64,000 bases of DNA. Origin: Tabrizicola sp. Its GTDB lineage: Bacteria; Pseudomonadota; Alphaproteobacteria; Rhodobacterales; Rhodobacteraceae. Within the stretch, counting starts at the first letter, position 1; each line of letters starts with the position of its first letter. Position numbers and translations under genes: made by a program. Below, in pieces: positions 1-8,565 of this stretch. The notes beneath the pieces were generated by a model. That model made no database searches, was not told the DNA's origin, and worked only from the letters and a program-made list of their open reading frames with translations. The stretch covers positions 186,001 through 250,000 of the forward strand of contig NZ_JAEULO010000035.1 of assembly GCF_016793705.1 (NCBI RefSeq). The letters run 5' to 3'.

Positions 1-553
1 CGGCAAAGGTGGCGCTGTCGCCCTCGTCGGCGTTGCAGACGATATACTTGCGGTCCGCCTTCGCCTCGCTAACGGTCTTCCACTTGATCCCCGTCGGGAA
101 ACCCGCGCCACCACGACCCCGCAAGCCGGAGTCCGTCACTTCGGCAACGATCTGTGCCTTGGTCATGGTTCGGGCCTTGTCCAGCCCTTCCAACCCGCCA
201 TGCGCCCGATACTCCGCCAGCGAAAGCGGGTCGATCACCCCCACGCGGGCAAAGGTCAGCCGGGTCTGGCCCTTCATCCAGCCCAGCTCCTCGACCGGAC
301 CCAGAGCCTTGGGATGCGCAGCCAGATCACCGAACAGGCCCGGCACATCCGCAAGCGTCATTGGCCCGAAGCCGTGCCGGACGCCGTTTACCTCCACCTC
401 GGCCAGCGGTTCCAGCCAGGCCATGCCACGGCTGCCGTTGCGGGTCAGTGTCACCTCGACCCCGCGCGCTTTCGCCTCGGCCAGGATGGCTCTGGCAACC
501 TCTTCACCGCCCATCGCCAGGGCGAAACTGTCAAGCGGAAGCCAGACCCTCAT
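1..553 (-). CDS. fdsB: NAD-dependent formate dehydrogenase beta subunit, FdsB (3' part beyond window)
   Basis: The first 184 residues are present and the rest lies past the left edge. FdsB is the NuoF-like flavoprotein subunit of the cytoplasmic NAD-dependent molybdenum formate dehydrogenase. It binds FMN, NADH and an Fe-S cluster and passes electrons from formate oxidation to NAD. The N-terminal ~100 residues form the extra thioredoxin-like domain seen in FdsB. They are followed by [13 protein letters not shown], the NADH/FMN-binding signature of the NuoF family, and CNADEGD. The ATG at 551-553 overlaps the fdsG stop as ATGA, so translation is probably coupled. The usual order is fdsGBACD, so fdsA and the accessory genes are expected to the left. 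Confidence 0.93.
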   Translation of the reverse strand, partial: MRVWLPLDSFALAMGGEEVARAILAEAKARGVEVTLTRNGSRGMAWLEPLAEVEVNGVRHGFGPMTLADVPGLFGDLAAHPKALGPVEELGWMKGQTRLTFARVGVIDPLSLAEYRAHGGLEGLDKARTMTKAQIVAEVTDSGLRGRGGAGFPTGIKWKTVSEAKADRKYIVCNADEGDSATFA

Positions 554-1020
554 TTCTCCACCTCGTCGATCAGCTTTTCGACCGATTTCGGCGTCAGCAT
601 TCCCACCAGTCGACCATCTACCATCGCCGCCGGTCCGCAGGCGCAAAGACCCAGGCAGAACACCGGCTCCAGCGTCACCGCGCCATCTGGCGTCGTCTCG
701 TGCCAGTCGATGCCAAGCTTCTGCTTCGCCCGTTCCGCGACCGAGTTGCCAAAGGCCGCCTGACAGGCCTCGGCCCGACACAGCTTCAGCACATGCCGCC
801 CGGCAGGCCTCTCGCGGAAATCGTGGTAGAAGCTGATGACCCCATGCACTTCCGCCTTGGAAATCGTCAGCGCCGCCGCAATCTGCGGAATCGCGCTTTC
901 GGGCACATGGCCGAACTCTGCCTGGATCGCGTGGAGGATCGGTAGCAGCGGTCCCTCAAGCCCAATATGGGCCTCAAGGATTTCGGCAATTCGGTCGGAC
1001 TGGACGTGGGAATCGAGCAT
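550..1020 (-). CDS. fdsG: NAD-dependent formate dehydrogenase gamma subunit, FdsG
   Basis: A 156-residue NuoE-like protein with a thioredoxin-fold [2Fe-2S] cluster. It is the small electron-transfer subunit that works with FdsB in soluble NAD-linked formate dehydrogenase. The four cluster cysteines are visible as C81-x4-C86 and C122-x3-C126 (in CLGLCACGP). The length fits the FdsG/HoxE/NuoE group. It is the first structural gene of the operon, 86 bases downstream of a LysR gene on the same strand and overlapping fdsB by four bases. An AGAGG-like ribosome site lies about nine bases before the ATG. Two ATAGGC-bearing dyads sit in the gap before it and are the likely control region. Confidence 0.93.
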   Translation of the reverse strand: MLDSHVQSDRIAEILEAHIGLEGPLLPILHAIQAEFGHVPESAIPQIAAALTISKAEVHGVISFYHDFRERPAGRHVLKLCRAEACQAAFGNSVAERAKQKLGIDWHETTPDGAVTLEPVFCLGLCACGPAAMVDGRLVGMLTPKSVEKLIDEVEK

Positions 1021-1058
1021 GCGGGCAACCTCTGGCTGGCATGCAAGGGTATACGCCG

Positions 1059-1110
1059 ATTGATAGGCGATTCAATCCAGATATGCCGTTGCTCAATAGG
1101 CCATGCCTAT
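1059..1110 (-). promoter_or_regulatory. Candidate LysR-type operator upstream of fdsG
   Basis: Two dyads lie between the LysR gene and fdsG. One is ATAGGC-CAT-GCCTAT at 1096-1110, a perfect inverted repeat of the ATAG-N7-CTAT type used by OxyR-like LysR proteins. The other is ATTGA-N8-TCAAT at 1059-1076, which holds another ATAGGC in its centre. The first dyad overlaps the LysR stop codon. Position and form suggest that the adjacent LysR protein acts on fdsG here. The assignment is inferred. Confidence 0.45.
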
Positions 1111-1988
1111 CGAAACAGCCGAACAGCCTCATCCACCAGCGCCTGCAAGACGGGCGTCTGCGGGTCGCGCCGCGCCGCGATCAGCCCGACGGTATGCTCC
1201 GCCTCCGGTTCGACAATGGGAATGGAATGCAAGCGCCCGTCCGCGACGAACATATCTGCCAGCTTCTTCGGCACCACCGACGCCCAGCGCCCGGTCAGCA
1301 CATGCGCCACCAGCGCCATCGTCGAGTTCGATTCGATCATCGGCGCCGCATCCACCCCGGCCTCGCCAAGGTGCTGATTGACGATCCTCCGGTTCTGCAT
1401 GTCAGAGGTCAGCAGGCACAGCGGAATCGCCGACAGGTCATGCCAGCTGATCTGCCGCCGCCCTGCAAGCTCCGACCCTGGCGCGATCAGCAGGCGGTAG
1501 AACTCGGTGTAGAGCGGTACTTGCGACACCCGGCCCAAGGGCTCGTTGTCGAGGTAGGTGACCCCGGCCTCCAGATCCAGCGCCTCGATCCCCGTCAGGA
1601 TTTCGACGCTGGTCCGCGACAGGATCGACACCCGCACATTCGGATGTTTCTGGGTGAACGGCCCGGTCAGGTCGGCCACCATCGGCAGCGCGGTGGGGAT
1701 CACCCCGATCCGCAGATTGCCCGAGAGGCCGGTGCGCACGACCCGCATCTCGTCCTTCAGGGCCCGCACGTCGCCGACGATGCCCAAGGCCCGGTCCAGC
1801 ACGCGCTGCCCCTCCGGCGTCAGGCCCTGGAAACGGCTGCCGCGGAACACCAGCTGCACGCCCAGCTGATCCTCCAGCTGCCGGATCGCACTTGATAGTG
1901 AGGGCTGCGTTACTCCGCACGCCTCCGCCGCCCGGCCGAAGTGCCGTTCCTTCGCCAGCGCGATGAACATTTCCAGCTTGTCGATCAT
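1107..1988 (-). CDS. LysR-family transcriptional regulator of the fds operon
   Basis: A 293-residue LysR-type regulator. The N-terminal winged helix-turn-helix (about residues 1-60) reads MIDKLEMFIALAKERHFGRA, then CGVTQPSLSSAIRQLEDQLG. An effector-binding domain follows. I chose the internal ATG at 1986-1988 rather than the longer frame because LysR proteins begin almost directly at this helix, and the extra 12 residues are arginine-rich and would run toward the divergent gene. It lies directly upstream of fdsG on the same strand, and LysR regulators commonly sit beside soluble formate dehydrogenase operons. The effector may be formate or a redox signal; the sequence does not say. Confidence 0.85.
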   Translation of the reverse strand: MIDKLEMFIALAKERHFGRAAEACGVTQPSLSSAIRQLEDQLGVQLVFRGSRFQGLTPEGQRVLDRALGIVGDVRALKDEMRVVRTGLSGNLRIGVIPTALPMVADLTGPFTQKHPNVRVSILSRTSVEILTGIEALDLEAGVTYLDNEPLGRVSQVPLYTEFYRLLIAPGSELAGRRQISWHDLSAIPLCLLTSDMQNRRIVNQHLGEAGVDAAPMIESNSTMALVAHVLTGRWASVVPKKLADMFVADGRLHSIPIVEPEAEHTVGLIAARRDPQTPVLQALVDEAVRLFR

Positions 1989-2049
1989 GCAGAAGACCCT
2001 GCCGCGCCCCGCCCTTGCCCGCAAGCCCTTCAGGCCTTACCTGTTGGCC

Positions 2050-2841
2050 ATGCGCCGCCTGATCCCCTTCCTGCCGAAACCGCCCGTCGTTCCGGTGATC
2101 CGCCTTTCGGGCACCATCGGCACCGGCACGCGTGGCCTGAACGACGAGGCCCTCGCTCCCCTGATCGAAAAGGCTTTCAAGCTGAAGCCCGTTGCCGTGG
2201 CGCTGGCGATCAACTCGCCGGGCGGCTCTGCCGTGCAGTCCTCGCTCATCGCCGCGCGCATCCGGCGGCTGGCGGACGAGAAGAAGATCCCCGTCCACGC
2301 CTTCGTCGAGGATGTGGCGGCTTCGGGCGGCTACTGGCTTTCCTGTGCGGCCGATGACATCTGGGTCGATCCCAGCAGCCTCGTCGGCTCCATCGGCGTG
2401 ATCTTCGCCTCGTTCGGCTTCCCCGAGCTGATGGCCCGACAGGGCGTCGAACGCCGCGTGGTCACGGCGGGCAAGTCCAAAAGCTTCGCCGACCCATTCC
2501 TGCCGCAGAAACCCGAAGACATCGACCGCCTCAAAGCGCTGCAAACCCCGATCCACCAAGCCTTCATCGATCATGTGAAGCACTCACGCGGGCAGCGCCT
2601 CAGCAAAACCGCAGATCTCTTCAACGCCGACATCTGGGTCGGCCAGCAGTCGGTCGATCTCGGTCTTGCCGACGGCATCGCCCACATGGTCCCCAAGCTG
2701 AAGGACCTGTACGGCGACAAGGTCAGGCTCCTCCCCCTCGGTCGCAAGCGCAGCCTCTTCCAGCGCCTCGGCCTTTCGGTCATCGACGAAACCCTCGGCG
2801 CGGTCGAGGATAGGGCGCTCTGGGCGCGATACGGGCTCTAG
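2050..2841 (+). CDS. S49-family serine peptidase (SppA-like)
   Basis: A 263-residue S49 peptidase, the short form of signal-peptide peptidase/SppA. It probably cleaves membrane-embedded or periplasmic peptides. SPGGSAVQSS and the nucleophile motif VAASGGYWLS (Ser about residue 92) are visible. The general-base lysine should be in GKSKSF near residue 142-144. There is no clear signal peptide or membrane helix, unlike long SppA. The frame is open upstream, but the ATG at 2050 gives the common start MRRLIPFLPKPPVVPV and avoids overlap with the divergent LysR gene. It abuts the next small gene with no gap and likely forms an operon with it and the SDR gene. Confidence 0.85.
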   Translation: MRRLIPFLPKPPVVPVIRLSGTIGTGTRGLNDEALAPLIEKAFKLKPVAVALAINSPGGSAVQSSLIAARIRRLADEKKIPVHAFVEDVAASGGYWLSCAADDIWVDPSSLVGSIGVIFASFGFPELMARQGVERRVVTAGKSKSFADPFLPQKPEDIDRLKALQTPIHQAFIDHVKHSRGQRLSKTADLFNADIWVGQQSVDLGLADGIAHMVPKLKDLYGDKVRLLPLGRKRSLFQRLGLSVIDETLGAVEDRALWARYGL

Positions 2842-3027
2842 ATGCTGGTCAAGGTCATCTTCCTCTTCCTGGCCGCGATGGTCCTTGTCGCCCTGGTCGG
2901 TCGCGCCCTTTTCCCCTCGTCGCTGCCCCGCATCCTGCGCAAACGCCAGGACCCTCCGCGCTGCGGCAAATGCGGGCGCTACCTGATCGGCCAGAAGACC
3001 TGCGCCTGCGGGGGCAAGGCCCGATGA
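2842..3027 (+). CDS. Small membrane protein with C-terminal zinc ribbon
   Basis: A 61-residue protein of unknown function. Residues about 3-22 form one hydrophobic helix (VIFLFLAAMVLVALVGRALF). A basic stretch and a compact cysteine cluster CGKCGRYLIGQKTCACGGK follow, with the look of a small zinc ribbon (CxxC...CxC). The ATG directly follows the stop codon of the S49 peptidase, and its own stop overlaps the next ATG as ATGA, so the three genes should be co-translated. The tight linkage to a membrane-type peptidase suggests a partner role, but that is inference only. Confidence 0.75.
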   Translation: MLVKVIFLFLAAMVLVALVGRALFPSSLPRILRKRQDPPRCGKCGRYLIGQKTCACGGKAR

Positions 3028-3797
3028 CCGCGCTGGTCACCGGCGCCGGAAAGCGGCTTGGCCGCGCGATGGCACTGTATCTGGCAGGGCGCGGCCACGA
3101 TGTCGCGGTGCACTACGCCACCTCTGCCGACGAGGCCGACACCACCGTCGCCGAAATCCGCGCCATGGGCCGCCGCGCCCGGGCCTTCCAGGCCGATCTT
3201 CTGGACGAGGCGCAGGTCCAGGCCCTGATCCCCGCCGCCGCCGCCGCGCTTGGCCCGCTGACCGTGCTGGTCAACAGCGCCTCGATCTTCGAATACGACC
3301 GGATCGACACCGCCACCCGCGAAAGCTGGGACCGCCACATCGAATCCAACCTCCGCGCGCCCTACGTCCTGACACAAGCATTCGCGCGCCAGTGCCCCCC
3401 CGCGACGGCAGACGAAACCGGCGAACCCCGTGCGCAGGGCCTGATCGTCAATATGATCGACCAACGCATCCTGAAGCTCACGCCCGAGTTTTCCACCTAC
3501 ACCATCGCCAAGATGGGCCTCTGGGCCTTGACCCAGACCGCCGCCCAGGGCCTTGCCCCGCATATCCGCGTCAACGCCATCGGCCCGGGCCCAACCCTGC
3601 GCGGCGCGCGGCAGTCCGGCGACCACTTCGCCCGCCAGCGTGCGGCGACCGTCCTGAAACGCGGCTCGAACCCCGAGGACATCACCGCAGCGCTGGGCTT
3701 CTTCCTCGACAGCCCTGGCGTGACCGGCCAGTTCATCGCGGTGGACGGAGGCCAGCATCTCGGCTGGAAAACGCCTGACGTTCTGGGCGTGGAATAG
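3024..3797 (+). CDS. Short-chain dehydrogenase, FolM/pteridine-reductase-like
   Basis: A 257-residue SDR with the N-terminal nucleotide motif TGAGKRLG (residues 6-13), NSAS near 84 and the catalytic pair Y159-x3-K163. Where classical SDRs have a catalytic serine, this protein has aspartate (VNMIDQ, D146). That substitution is characteristic of PTR1/FolM pteridine reductases, so a role in reducing dihydromonapterin or dihydrofolate with NADPH is plausible. The start at 3024 is set by the ATGA overlap with the small zinc-ribbon gene and by the motif lying six residues in. An unrelated SDR substrate remains possible. Confidence 0.75.
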   Translation: MTALVTGAGKRLGRAMALYLAGRGHDVAVHYATSADEADTTVAEIRAMGRRARAFQADLLDEAQVQALIPAAAAALGPLTVLVNSASIFEYDRIDTATRESWDRHIESNLRAPYVLTQAFARQCPPATADETGEPRAQGLIVNMIDQRILKLTPEFSTYTIAKMGLWALTQTAAQGLAPHIRVNAIGPGPTLRGARQSGDHFARQRAATVLKRGSNPEDITAALGFFLDSPGVTGQFIAVDGGQHLGWKTPDVLGVE

Positions 3798-3932
3798 GCT
3801 TTCCAGAACGACCCCGCGTCAACTTGTCCACTTCTCACGCATCCGTCACAAGACCGTCATGATTCAACTGGGATTTCAGGGATTTGCGACGAGATAGAAA
3901 ATCTTTTGTTTGGAATCAACGTGTTCCCAATG

Positions 3933-3949
3933 TGCCTAAAAAATAGGCA
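3933..3949. repeat. Dyad TGCCTA-N5-TAGGCA in an AT-rich gap before uvrC
   Basis: The 297-base gap at 3798-4094 between the SDR gene and uvrC is visibly less GC-rich than the flanks. It holds one perfect six-base inverted repeat around five adenines. I see no convincing ORF, terminator or -35/-10 pair. The dyad resembles the ATAGGC half-sites near fdsG, but six bases is too short to claim the same regulator. It may be part of the uvrC promoter. Confidence 0.3.
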
Positions 3950-4094
3950 ACTTCACGAACCGGCCCGAAAACAAGGGAAAATCCGCGCTCCTGAAATCTT
4001 CTCCGCAGAGTTATCCCCAGATTCCGTGGACAGCTTTGCTCTTGCCACCACCACCCGTTCAGTGCAGCCCTGACCAGAGAATCGACACCGCCAG

Positions 4095-5954
4095 ATGACC
4101 GACGAAAAACCCCGTACCGGACATGAGGTGATCCAGGATTACCTCCGCACGCTCGACGGTTCGCCGGGCGTCTACCGGATGCTGAACGCGGCCAGCGAAG
4201 TCCTTTACGTCGGCAAGGCGCGTAACCTGAAAGCAAGGGTGACGAACTACGCTCGTCCTGCAGGCCATTCCGGCCGCATCGCCCGGATGATCCACGAAAC
4301 CGCCTCGATGATGTTCCTGACCACGCGGACGGAGCTTGAGGCGCTGCTTCTGGAACAGAACCTCATCAAACAGCTGAAGCCGCGCTACAACGTGCTCCTG
4401 CGCGACGACAAGTCATTCCCGAACATCCTGATCTCTGCCGAACACCCCTTCCCGCAGATCAAGAAGCACCGCGGCAAGAAGTCCGAGAAGGGCGCCTATT
4501 TCGGCCCCTTCGCCAGCGCGGGCGCGGTGAACCGGACGCTGAACCAGTTGCAGAAGGTGTTCCTGCTGCGGAACTGCTCGGACAGCATGTTCGAAAGTCG
4601 CACCCGGCCCTGCCTGCAATACCAGATCAAGCGCTGCTCCGCCCCCTGCGTCGGCAAGATCAGCCAGGAGGGTTATGCCGAGCTGGTGGCCGATGCCGAA
4701 CGGTTCCTCGAAGGCAAGACCACCTCGGTCCAGGCCGACCTCGCCCGCGACATGGCCGCCGCCTCGGAAGCGATGGAATTCGAACGCGCCGCCGCCCTGC
4801 GCGACCGGATCAAGGCGCTGACCCAGATCCAGCAGAGCCAGGGCATCAACCCGCAGGGCGTGGCCGAGGCCGATGTGGTGGCCCTCCACCTCGAACACGG
4901 GCAGGCCTGCGTGCAGGTCTTCTTCATCCGCGCCAACCAAAGCTGGGGCAACCGTGACTTCTACCCCAAGACCGGCGCCGGGGCCGAGGCACCCGAGATC
5001 ATGGAGGCCTTCCTCACCCAGTTCTACGACGACAAGGAGCCGCCGCGGCTGATCCTGCTCTCCCATCCCGTCGACAACCCCGACCTCGTGACTGAGGCCC
5101 TGTCGATCCGGGCGGGACGCAAGGTGGAACTCGCCGTGCCGCAACGGGGCGAAAAGGCCGAGCTGGTGGAGAACGCGGTCCGCAACGCCCGCGAAAGCCT
5201 CGCCCGCCGGATGGCCGAATCCACCACCCAGAACAAGCTCCTCGCCGGTCTTGCCGAAGCCTTCGACCTCGATGCCCCGCCGCAGCGGATCGAGGTCTAT
5301 GACAACTCGCATATCCAGGGCGCCCATGCCGTCGGCGGGATGATCGTGGCGGGCGCCGAGGGCTTCCTGAAAAGCCAATACCGCAAGTTCAACATCCGCT
5401 CCGAGGCCGGGGCCAATTCCGACGACTTCGGCATGATGAAGGAAGTCCTGACCCGCCGGTTCGAGCGCCTCTTGAAGGAAGACCCCGACCGCAAGACCGA
5501 AATGTGGCCCGACCTCCTTTTGATCGACGGTGGCGCCGGGCAGGTCTCTGCCGTGGCGGGGATCATGGCGGAACTGGGGGTGGACGACATCGCCATGGTC
5601 GGGGTCGCCAAGGGCGTCGACCGCGACGCCGGGAAAGAGGAATTCCATCGCCCGGGCGAACGCCCCTTCGCCCTGCAAAGGAACGACCCCGTCCTCTACT
5701 TCATCCAGCGCCTGCGGGATGAAGCCCACCGCTGGGCTATCGGCGCGCATCGCGCCAAGCGGGCGAAGGCCGTCAGCCTGACCCCCCTCGACGATATCCC
5801 CGGCATCGGCGCTACCCGGAAACGCGCCCTTCTGCAACATTTCGGCAGCTCCAAGGCCGTCGCGCGGGCCGGGGTGGCAGACTTGCAGGCCGTGGACGGA
5901 ATTTCCGAGGCAATGGCCAAGACCATCGCGGACTACTTCTCGGCAAAGGGGTAA
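4095..5954 (+). CDS. uvrC: Excinuclease ABC subunit C, UvrC
   Basis: A 619-residue, full-length UvrC, the nuclease that makes both incisions around a bulky lesion with UvrB in nucleotide excision repair. The GIY-YIG nuclease domain is at about residues 22-105 ([22 protein letters not shown]). A cysteine-containing region follows ([15 protein letters not shown]). The UVR/UvrB-binding helix lies near 210-245, the RNase-H-like domain near 260-530 ([30 protein letters not shown]), and the C-terminal helix-hairpin-helix near 560-619 ([18 protein letters not shown]). It is transcribed alone from an AT-rich gap. Confidence 0.98.
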   Translation: MTDEKPRTGHEVIQDYLRTLDGSPGVYRMLNAASEVLYVGKARNLKARVTNYARPAGHSGRIARMIHETASMMFLTTRTELEALLLEQNLIKQLKPRYNVLLRDDKSFPNILISAEHPFPQIKKHRGKKSEKGAYFGPFASAGAVNRTLNQLQKVFLLRNCSDSMFESRTRPCLQYQIKRCSAPCVGKISQEGYAELVADAERFLEGKTTSVQADLARDMAAASEAMEFERAAALRDRIKALTQIQQSQGINPQGVAEADVVALHLEHGQACVQVFFIRANQSWGNRDFYPKTGAGAEAPEIMEAFLTQFYDDKEPPRLILLSHPVDNPDLVTEALSIRAGRKVELAVPQRGEKAELVENAVRNARESLARRMAESTTQNKLLAGLAEAFDLDAPPQRIEVYDNSHIQGAHAVGGMIVAGAEGFLKSQYRKFNIRSEAGANSDDFGMMKEVLTRRFERLLKEDPDRKTEMWPDLLLIDGGAGQVSAVAGIMAELGVDDIAMVGVAKGVDRDAGKEEFHRPGERPFALQRNDPVLYFIQRLRDEAHRWAIGAHRAKRAKAVSLTPLDDIPGIGATRKRALLQHFGSSKAVARAGVADLQAVDGISEAMAKTIADYFSAKG

Positions 5955-6114
5955 GCGGGCGCTTTTCTGTGCCAATCCACGTTGCAGGCCAAAGACGACC
6001 AGAGCCACGTCCAGAGATCGTGCCGGCCTGATTGATCGGGACGACGAGACGGCGACAAGAAAGGATCCGAGGCTCGACCCAAGGCTTCGTCCTGCCACGA
6101 CCGCTCGATGCCAA

Positions 6115-6133
6115 GCATTCTTATGTAGAATGC
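6115..6133. repeat. Hairpin GCATTCT-N5-AGAATGC between convergent genes
   Basis: The 228 bases between uvrC and the convergent lactonase gene hold this perfect seven-base inverted repeat, without a clear T-run. It could be a weak bidirectional terminator. A short direct repeat of TCGCCTTGGG also lies at about 6137-6170. No gene is evident in the gap. Confidence 0.35.
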
Positions 6134-6182
6134 ACCGGTCCCTTCGCCTTGGGTCATGTCGCCTTGGGATGACGGTCGACTA

Positions 6183-7016
6183 TCAGGTCTTGAACCAGAG
6201 CCGATCGGCATTGCCATTCAGGATGCCGTTACGCTCGTCCGGGGTGAGGTCAGACAACAAGGCCTGCGTGGCGGCGACCCATTCGGGCAGAGAGGATTGC
6301 AGGGTACAAACCGGGCTATCCGACCCCCAGACGACACGACCGGGGCCGAGCGCTTCGATCAGATGGCGCGTGTAGGGTTGCAATGTCTGCAAGGTCCAGT
6401 CCGGCGGGCCATAGGCGCTGATCCCGGAAAGCTTCGCGTTCACGTTCGGCCGTTCGGCAAGGCGACTGATCCAGCCTGCCCAGTCAGCGAAGGCGCCCGA
6501 TGCGATATCGGGCACACCGCAATGGTCCAGAATGAACATCGTGTCGGGGCAGGCATCCACCAGTGCAACCGCCAGCGAAAGCTGGCGTTGCAGCATGCAG
6601 ATGTCGAACGGCAGCCCCAACTGCCCAAGTTTCCGAAGATTCCGGCGAAAGCGCTCTTCCTGCGATACGGCATCGGGAACAACATGCAGCACCCGTCGCA
6701 CGCCCCGCACGACCCGTCGATCGACGCGGTCGAGCCAGGCCTCGAAACCGTCGGATTCGGGTCGGGCAGCACTGATCGCCCCGCGCAGCAGACTTCCTGG
6801 TCGCGCCATCAGCTCTGCGATCCAGGCAGTTTCCGCGTCGATGTCGGTTTCCGCGACATCAACCTCCATATGCAGGACGCTCGTGATCCCGACCCGCGCC
6901 GCGGTGGTTGCGTAGGAATCGAAATCCCAGTCACGATCCAGGGCCGGCACACCGGCCAGCCAAGGGTAGCTCAGTCGCGACCGGTCGATGAGGTGCAGGT
7001 GCGTGTCAAAGATCAT
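6183..7016 (-). CDS. Amidohydrolase-family sugar lactonase (L-fucono/rhamnono-lactonase type)
   Basis: A 277-residue amidohydrolase-2 (COG3618-type) TIM-barrel protein. FDTHLHLID near the N-terminus gives the metal-binding H6-x-H8. A conserved LDHCGVPD segment and WGSDSP (late Asp) follow. Members open aldono-lactones such as L-fucono-1,5-lactone and L-rhamnono-lactone. The ATG at 7014-7016 is preceded by GGGGGA and gives the family start; the longer frame adds a non-homologous leader. It is divergent from the sugar ABC transporter operon, which also encodes a mutarotase, a sugar-acid dehydratase, an SDR and an FAH hydrolase, so it fits the lactone-opening step. The exact substrate is not determinable. 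Confidence 0.8.
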   Translation of the reverse strand: MIFDTHLHLIDRSRLSYPWLAGVPALDRDWDFDSYATTAARVGITSVLHMEVDVAETDIDAETAWIAELMARPGSLLRGAISAARPESDGFEAWLDRVDRRVVRGVRRVLHVVPDAVSQEERFRRNLRKLGQLGLPFDICMLQRQLSLAVALVDACPDTMFILDHCGVPDIASGAFADWAGWISRLAERPNVNAKLSGISAYGPPDWTLQTLQPYTRHLIEALGPGRVVWGSDSPVCTLQSSLPEWVAATQALLSDLTPDERNGILNGNADRLWFKT

Positions 7017-7111
7017 TCCATCCCCCGGATTTCGCCTGCGCGGTGCACTGTCGCATCTAAACGCAGCTTGACGCAGTCTTTCAACTACATTTATACATGA
7101 AACATCGTTCC

Positions 7112-7122
7112 GGATATGAAAT
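7112..7122. promoter_or_regulatory. Candidate IclR-type operator in the divergent lactonase/ABC promoter
   Basis: GGATATGAAAT lies in the 164-base gap between the lactonase and the solute-binding gene. It matches ten of eleven bases of GGATTTGAAAT, the complement of part of 20371-20387 upstream of the IclR gene. The surrounding gap is AT-rich (TTTATACATGAAAC). This suggests one regulator acts at both ends of the island; it is inferred from similarity only. Confidence 0.35.
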
Positions 7123-7180
7123 TGATAGCGGTGCGAGGTGCGGTCGCCGACGGCACGGCACAAACCAGGGAGGAAATGCC

Positions 7181-8491
7181 ATGAAGACATTCGCGGCCAG
7201 CAGCGCGCTGGCACTTTTGGCGGGGCTTGGCCTGGCCTCGGGCGCGCTCGCCGATGGCGAGTATGCCGGGGTCACCATCGACGCCAAGCTGATCGGCGGG
7301 CAGCAGTACGAGGCGCTTTATGCCCGCATCCCGGAATGGGAGGCCAAGACCGGCGCCAAGGTGAACATCGTCAGCCAGAAGAACCACTTCGAGCTGGACA
7401 AGGAGTTCAAGGCCGACATCGCCGCCGGTGCAATCACCTGGTGCGTGGGGTCGAACCATTCCTCCTTCGCCCCGCAGTACCCGCAGCTTTACACCGACCT
7501 GACACCGCTTCTGCCCGCCGAGACGATCGCGGGCTTTGTCCCCGCGAACATCGAGGCGGCGACGCTGGACGGCAAGCTGGTGATGCTGCCGCGCGCCCAG
7601 TTCGACGTCTCGGCGCTGTATTACCAGAAGTCGCTTTACACCGACCCGGCCAAGGCCGAGGCGTTCAAGGCGAAGTATGGCTATGACCTGGCCGTGCCGG
7701 AGACCTGGGACCAGTTCCGCGACCAGGCAATGTTCTTCGCCGATCCGCCCAACTTCTACGGCACCCAGTACGCCGGCAAGGAAGAGGGCATTGCCGGTCG
7801 GTTCTACGAGATTGTCGTGGCCAATGGCGGCAAGATGTTCAACGACGACTTCTCGCCCGCCTTCAACTCGCCCGAGGGCAAGATGGCGCTGCAATGGTTC
7901 GTCGATCTCTACAAGGCGGGGGCCGTGCCGCCGGGGACCACCAACTATCTGTGGGATGACCTTGGCAACGGCTTTGCCTCGGGCACCATCGCGCTGAACC
8001 TGGACTGGCCGGGCTGGTCGGGCTTCTTCAACGATCCTGCGGCATCGAAGGTCGCCGGCAATGTAGGCGTGGCACCCGCGCCAAAGGGAGCCGCGGGCGT
8101 GCGCACGGGCTGGTCAGGCTTCCACGGATTTTCCGTCACCGAAGCCTGCGCAAACAAGGAGGCCGCCGCGTCGCTGGTCGACTTCCTGACCAACGAGGAC
8201 AGCCAGGCGCTGGAATCCGCTGCCGGACCGCTGCCGACGCGGACGGCCGTCTGGGACAAGGTGATCGCCGACGCCGCATCCGACCCCTACAAGGCCGAAG
8301 TGCTGGCCGCCTTCCAGGAAACCGCGAAGACCGCCTTCCCGGTGCCGAAGACTCCTTACTGGATCGAGGCGACGAACCTGATCTACCCGGAACTTCAGGC
8401 GGCCATCCTGGGCGACAAGACGGTGGACGAGGCATTGCAGACCGCCTCTGACGCCGTGGACAGCCTGATGCGCGAGAACGGGGTCTATTGA
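7181..8491 (+). CDS. Sugar ABC transporter solute-binding protein (CUT1 type)
   Basis: A 436-residue periplasmic extracellular-solute-binding family 1 protein. A Sec signal peptide MKTFAASSALALLAGLGLAS...ALA ends at about residue 24. The mature part has the cluster-B fold pattern (TWDQFRDQAMFF, GTIALNLDWPGWSGFF, SLVDFLTNEDSQA). It should deliver a sugar or sugar acid to the two permeases downstream. The start at 7181 is fixed by a strong GGGAGGAA site 5-12 bases upstream and by the signal peptide. A 12-bp hairpin between this gene and the first permease would favour higher levels of the binding protein. Confidence 0.88.
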   Translation: MKTFAASSALALLAGLGLASGALADGEYAGVTIDAKLIGGQQYEALYARIPEWEAKTGAKVNIVSQKNHFELDKEFKADIAAGAITWCVGSNHSSFAPQYPQLYTDLTPLLPAETIAGFVPANIEAATLDGKLVMLPRAQFDVSALYYQKSLYTDPAKAEAFKAKYGYDLAVPETWDQFRDQAMFFADPPNFYGTQYAGKEEGIAGRFYEIVVANGGKMFNDDFSPAFNSPEGKMALQWFVDLYKAGAVPPGTTNYLWDDLGNGFASGTIALNLDWPGWSGFFNDPAASKVAGNVGVAPAPKGAAGVRTGWSGFHGFSVTEACANKEAAASLVDFLTNEDSQALESAAGPLPTRTAVWDKVIADAASDPYKAEVLAAFQETAKTAFPVPKTPYWIEATNLIYPELQAAILGDKTVDEALQTASDAVDSLMRENGVY

Positions 8492-8510
8492 TCCTGTCCT
8501 GAACCTGAAT

Positions 8511-8541
8511 GGAAGCGGCGCCCTTCGCTGGCGCCGCTTCC
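8511..8541 (+). promoter_or_regulatory. Strong intercistronic stem-loop in the sugar ABC operon
   Basis: A perfect 12-bp inverted repeat GGAAGCGGCGCC / GGCGCCGCTTCC with a seven-base loop lies between the solute-binding gene stop (8491) and the permease start (8566). No T-run follows. Such hairpins after binding-protein genes usually protect the upstream mRNA from 3' exonucleases or partly terminate transcription, giving excess binding protein. The role here is inferred. Confidence 0.65.
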
Positions 8542-8565
8542 AGCTTGCCTCGCGGAAGGACCCCG

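Noticed and set aside
9-836. A 275-codon plus-strand open frame
   Set aside because: It lies antisense to fdsB and fdsG, whose protein motifs are unmistakable; the frame is a by-product of GC-rich third positions.
3798-4094. Possible small RNA or promoter in the AT-rich gap before uvrC
   Set aside because: Only one six-base dyad is visible and no terminator or clear -35/-10 pair; the evidence is too weak for an RNA gene.
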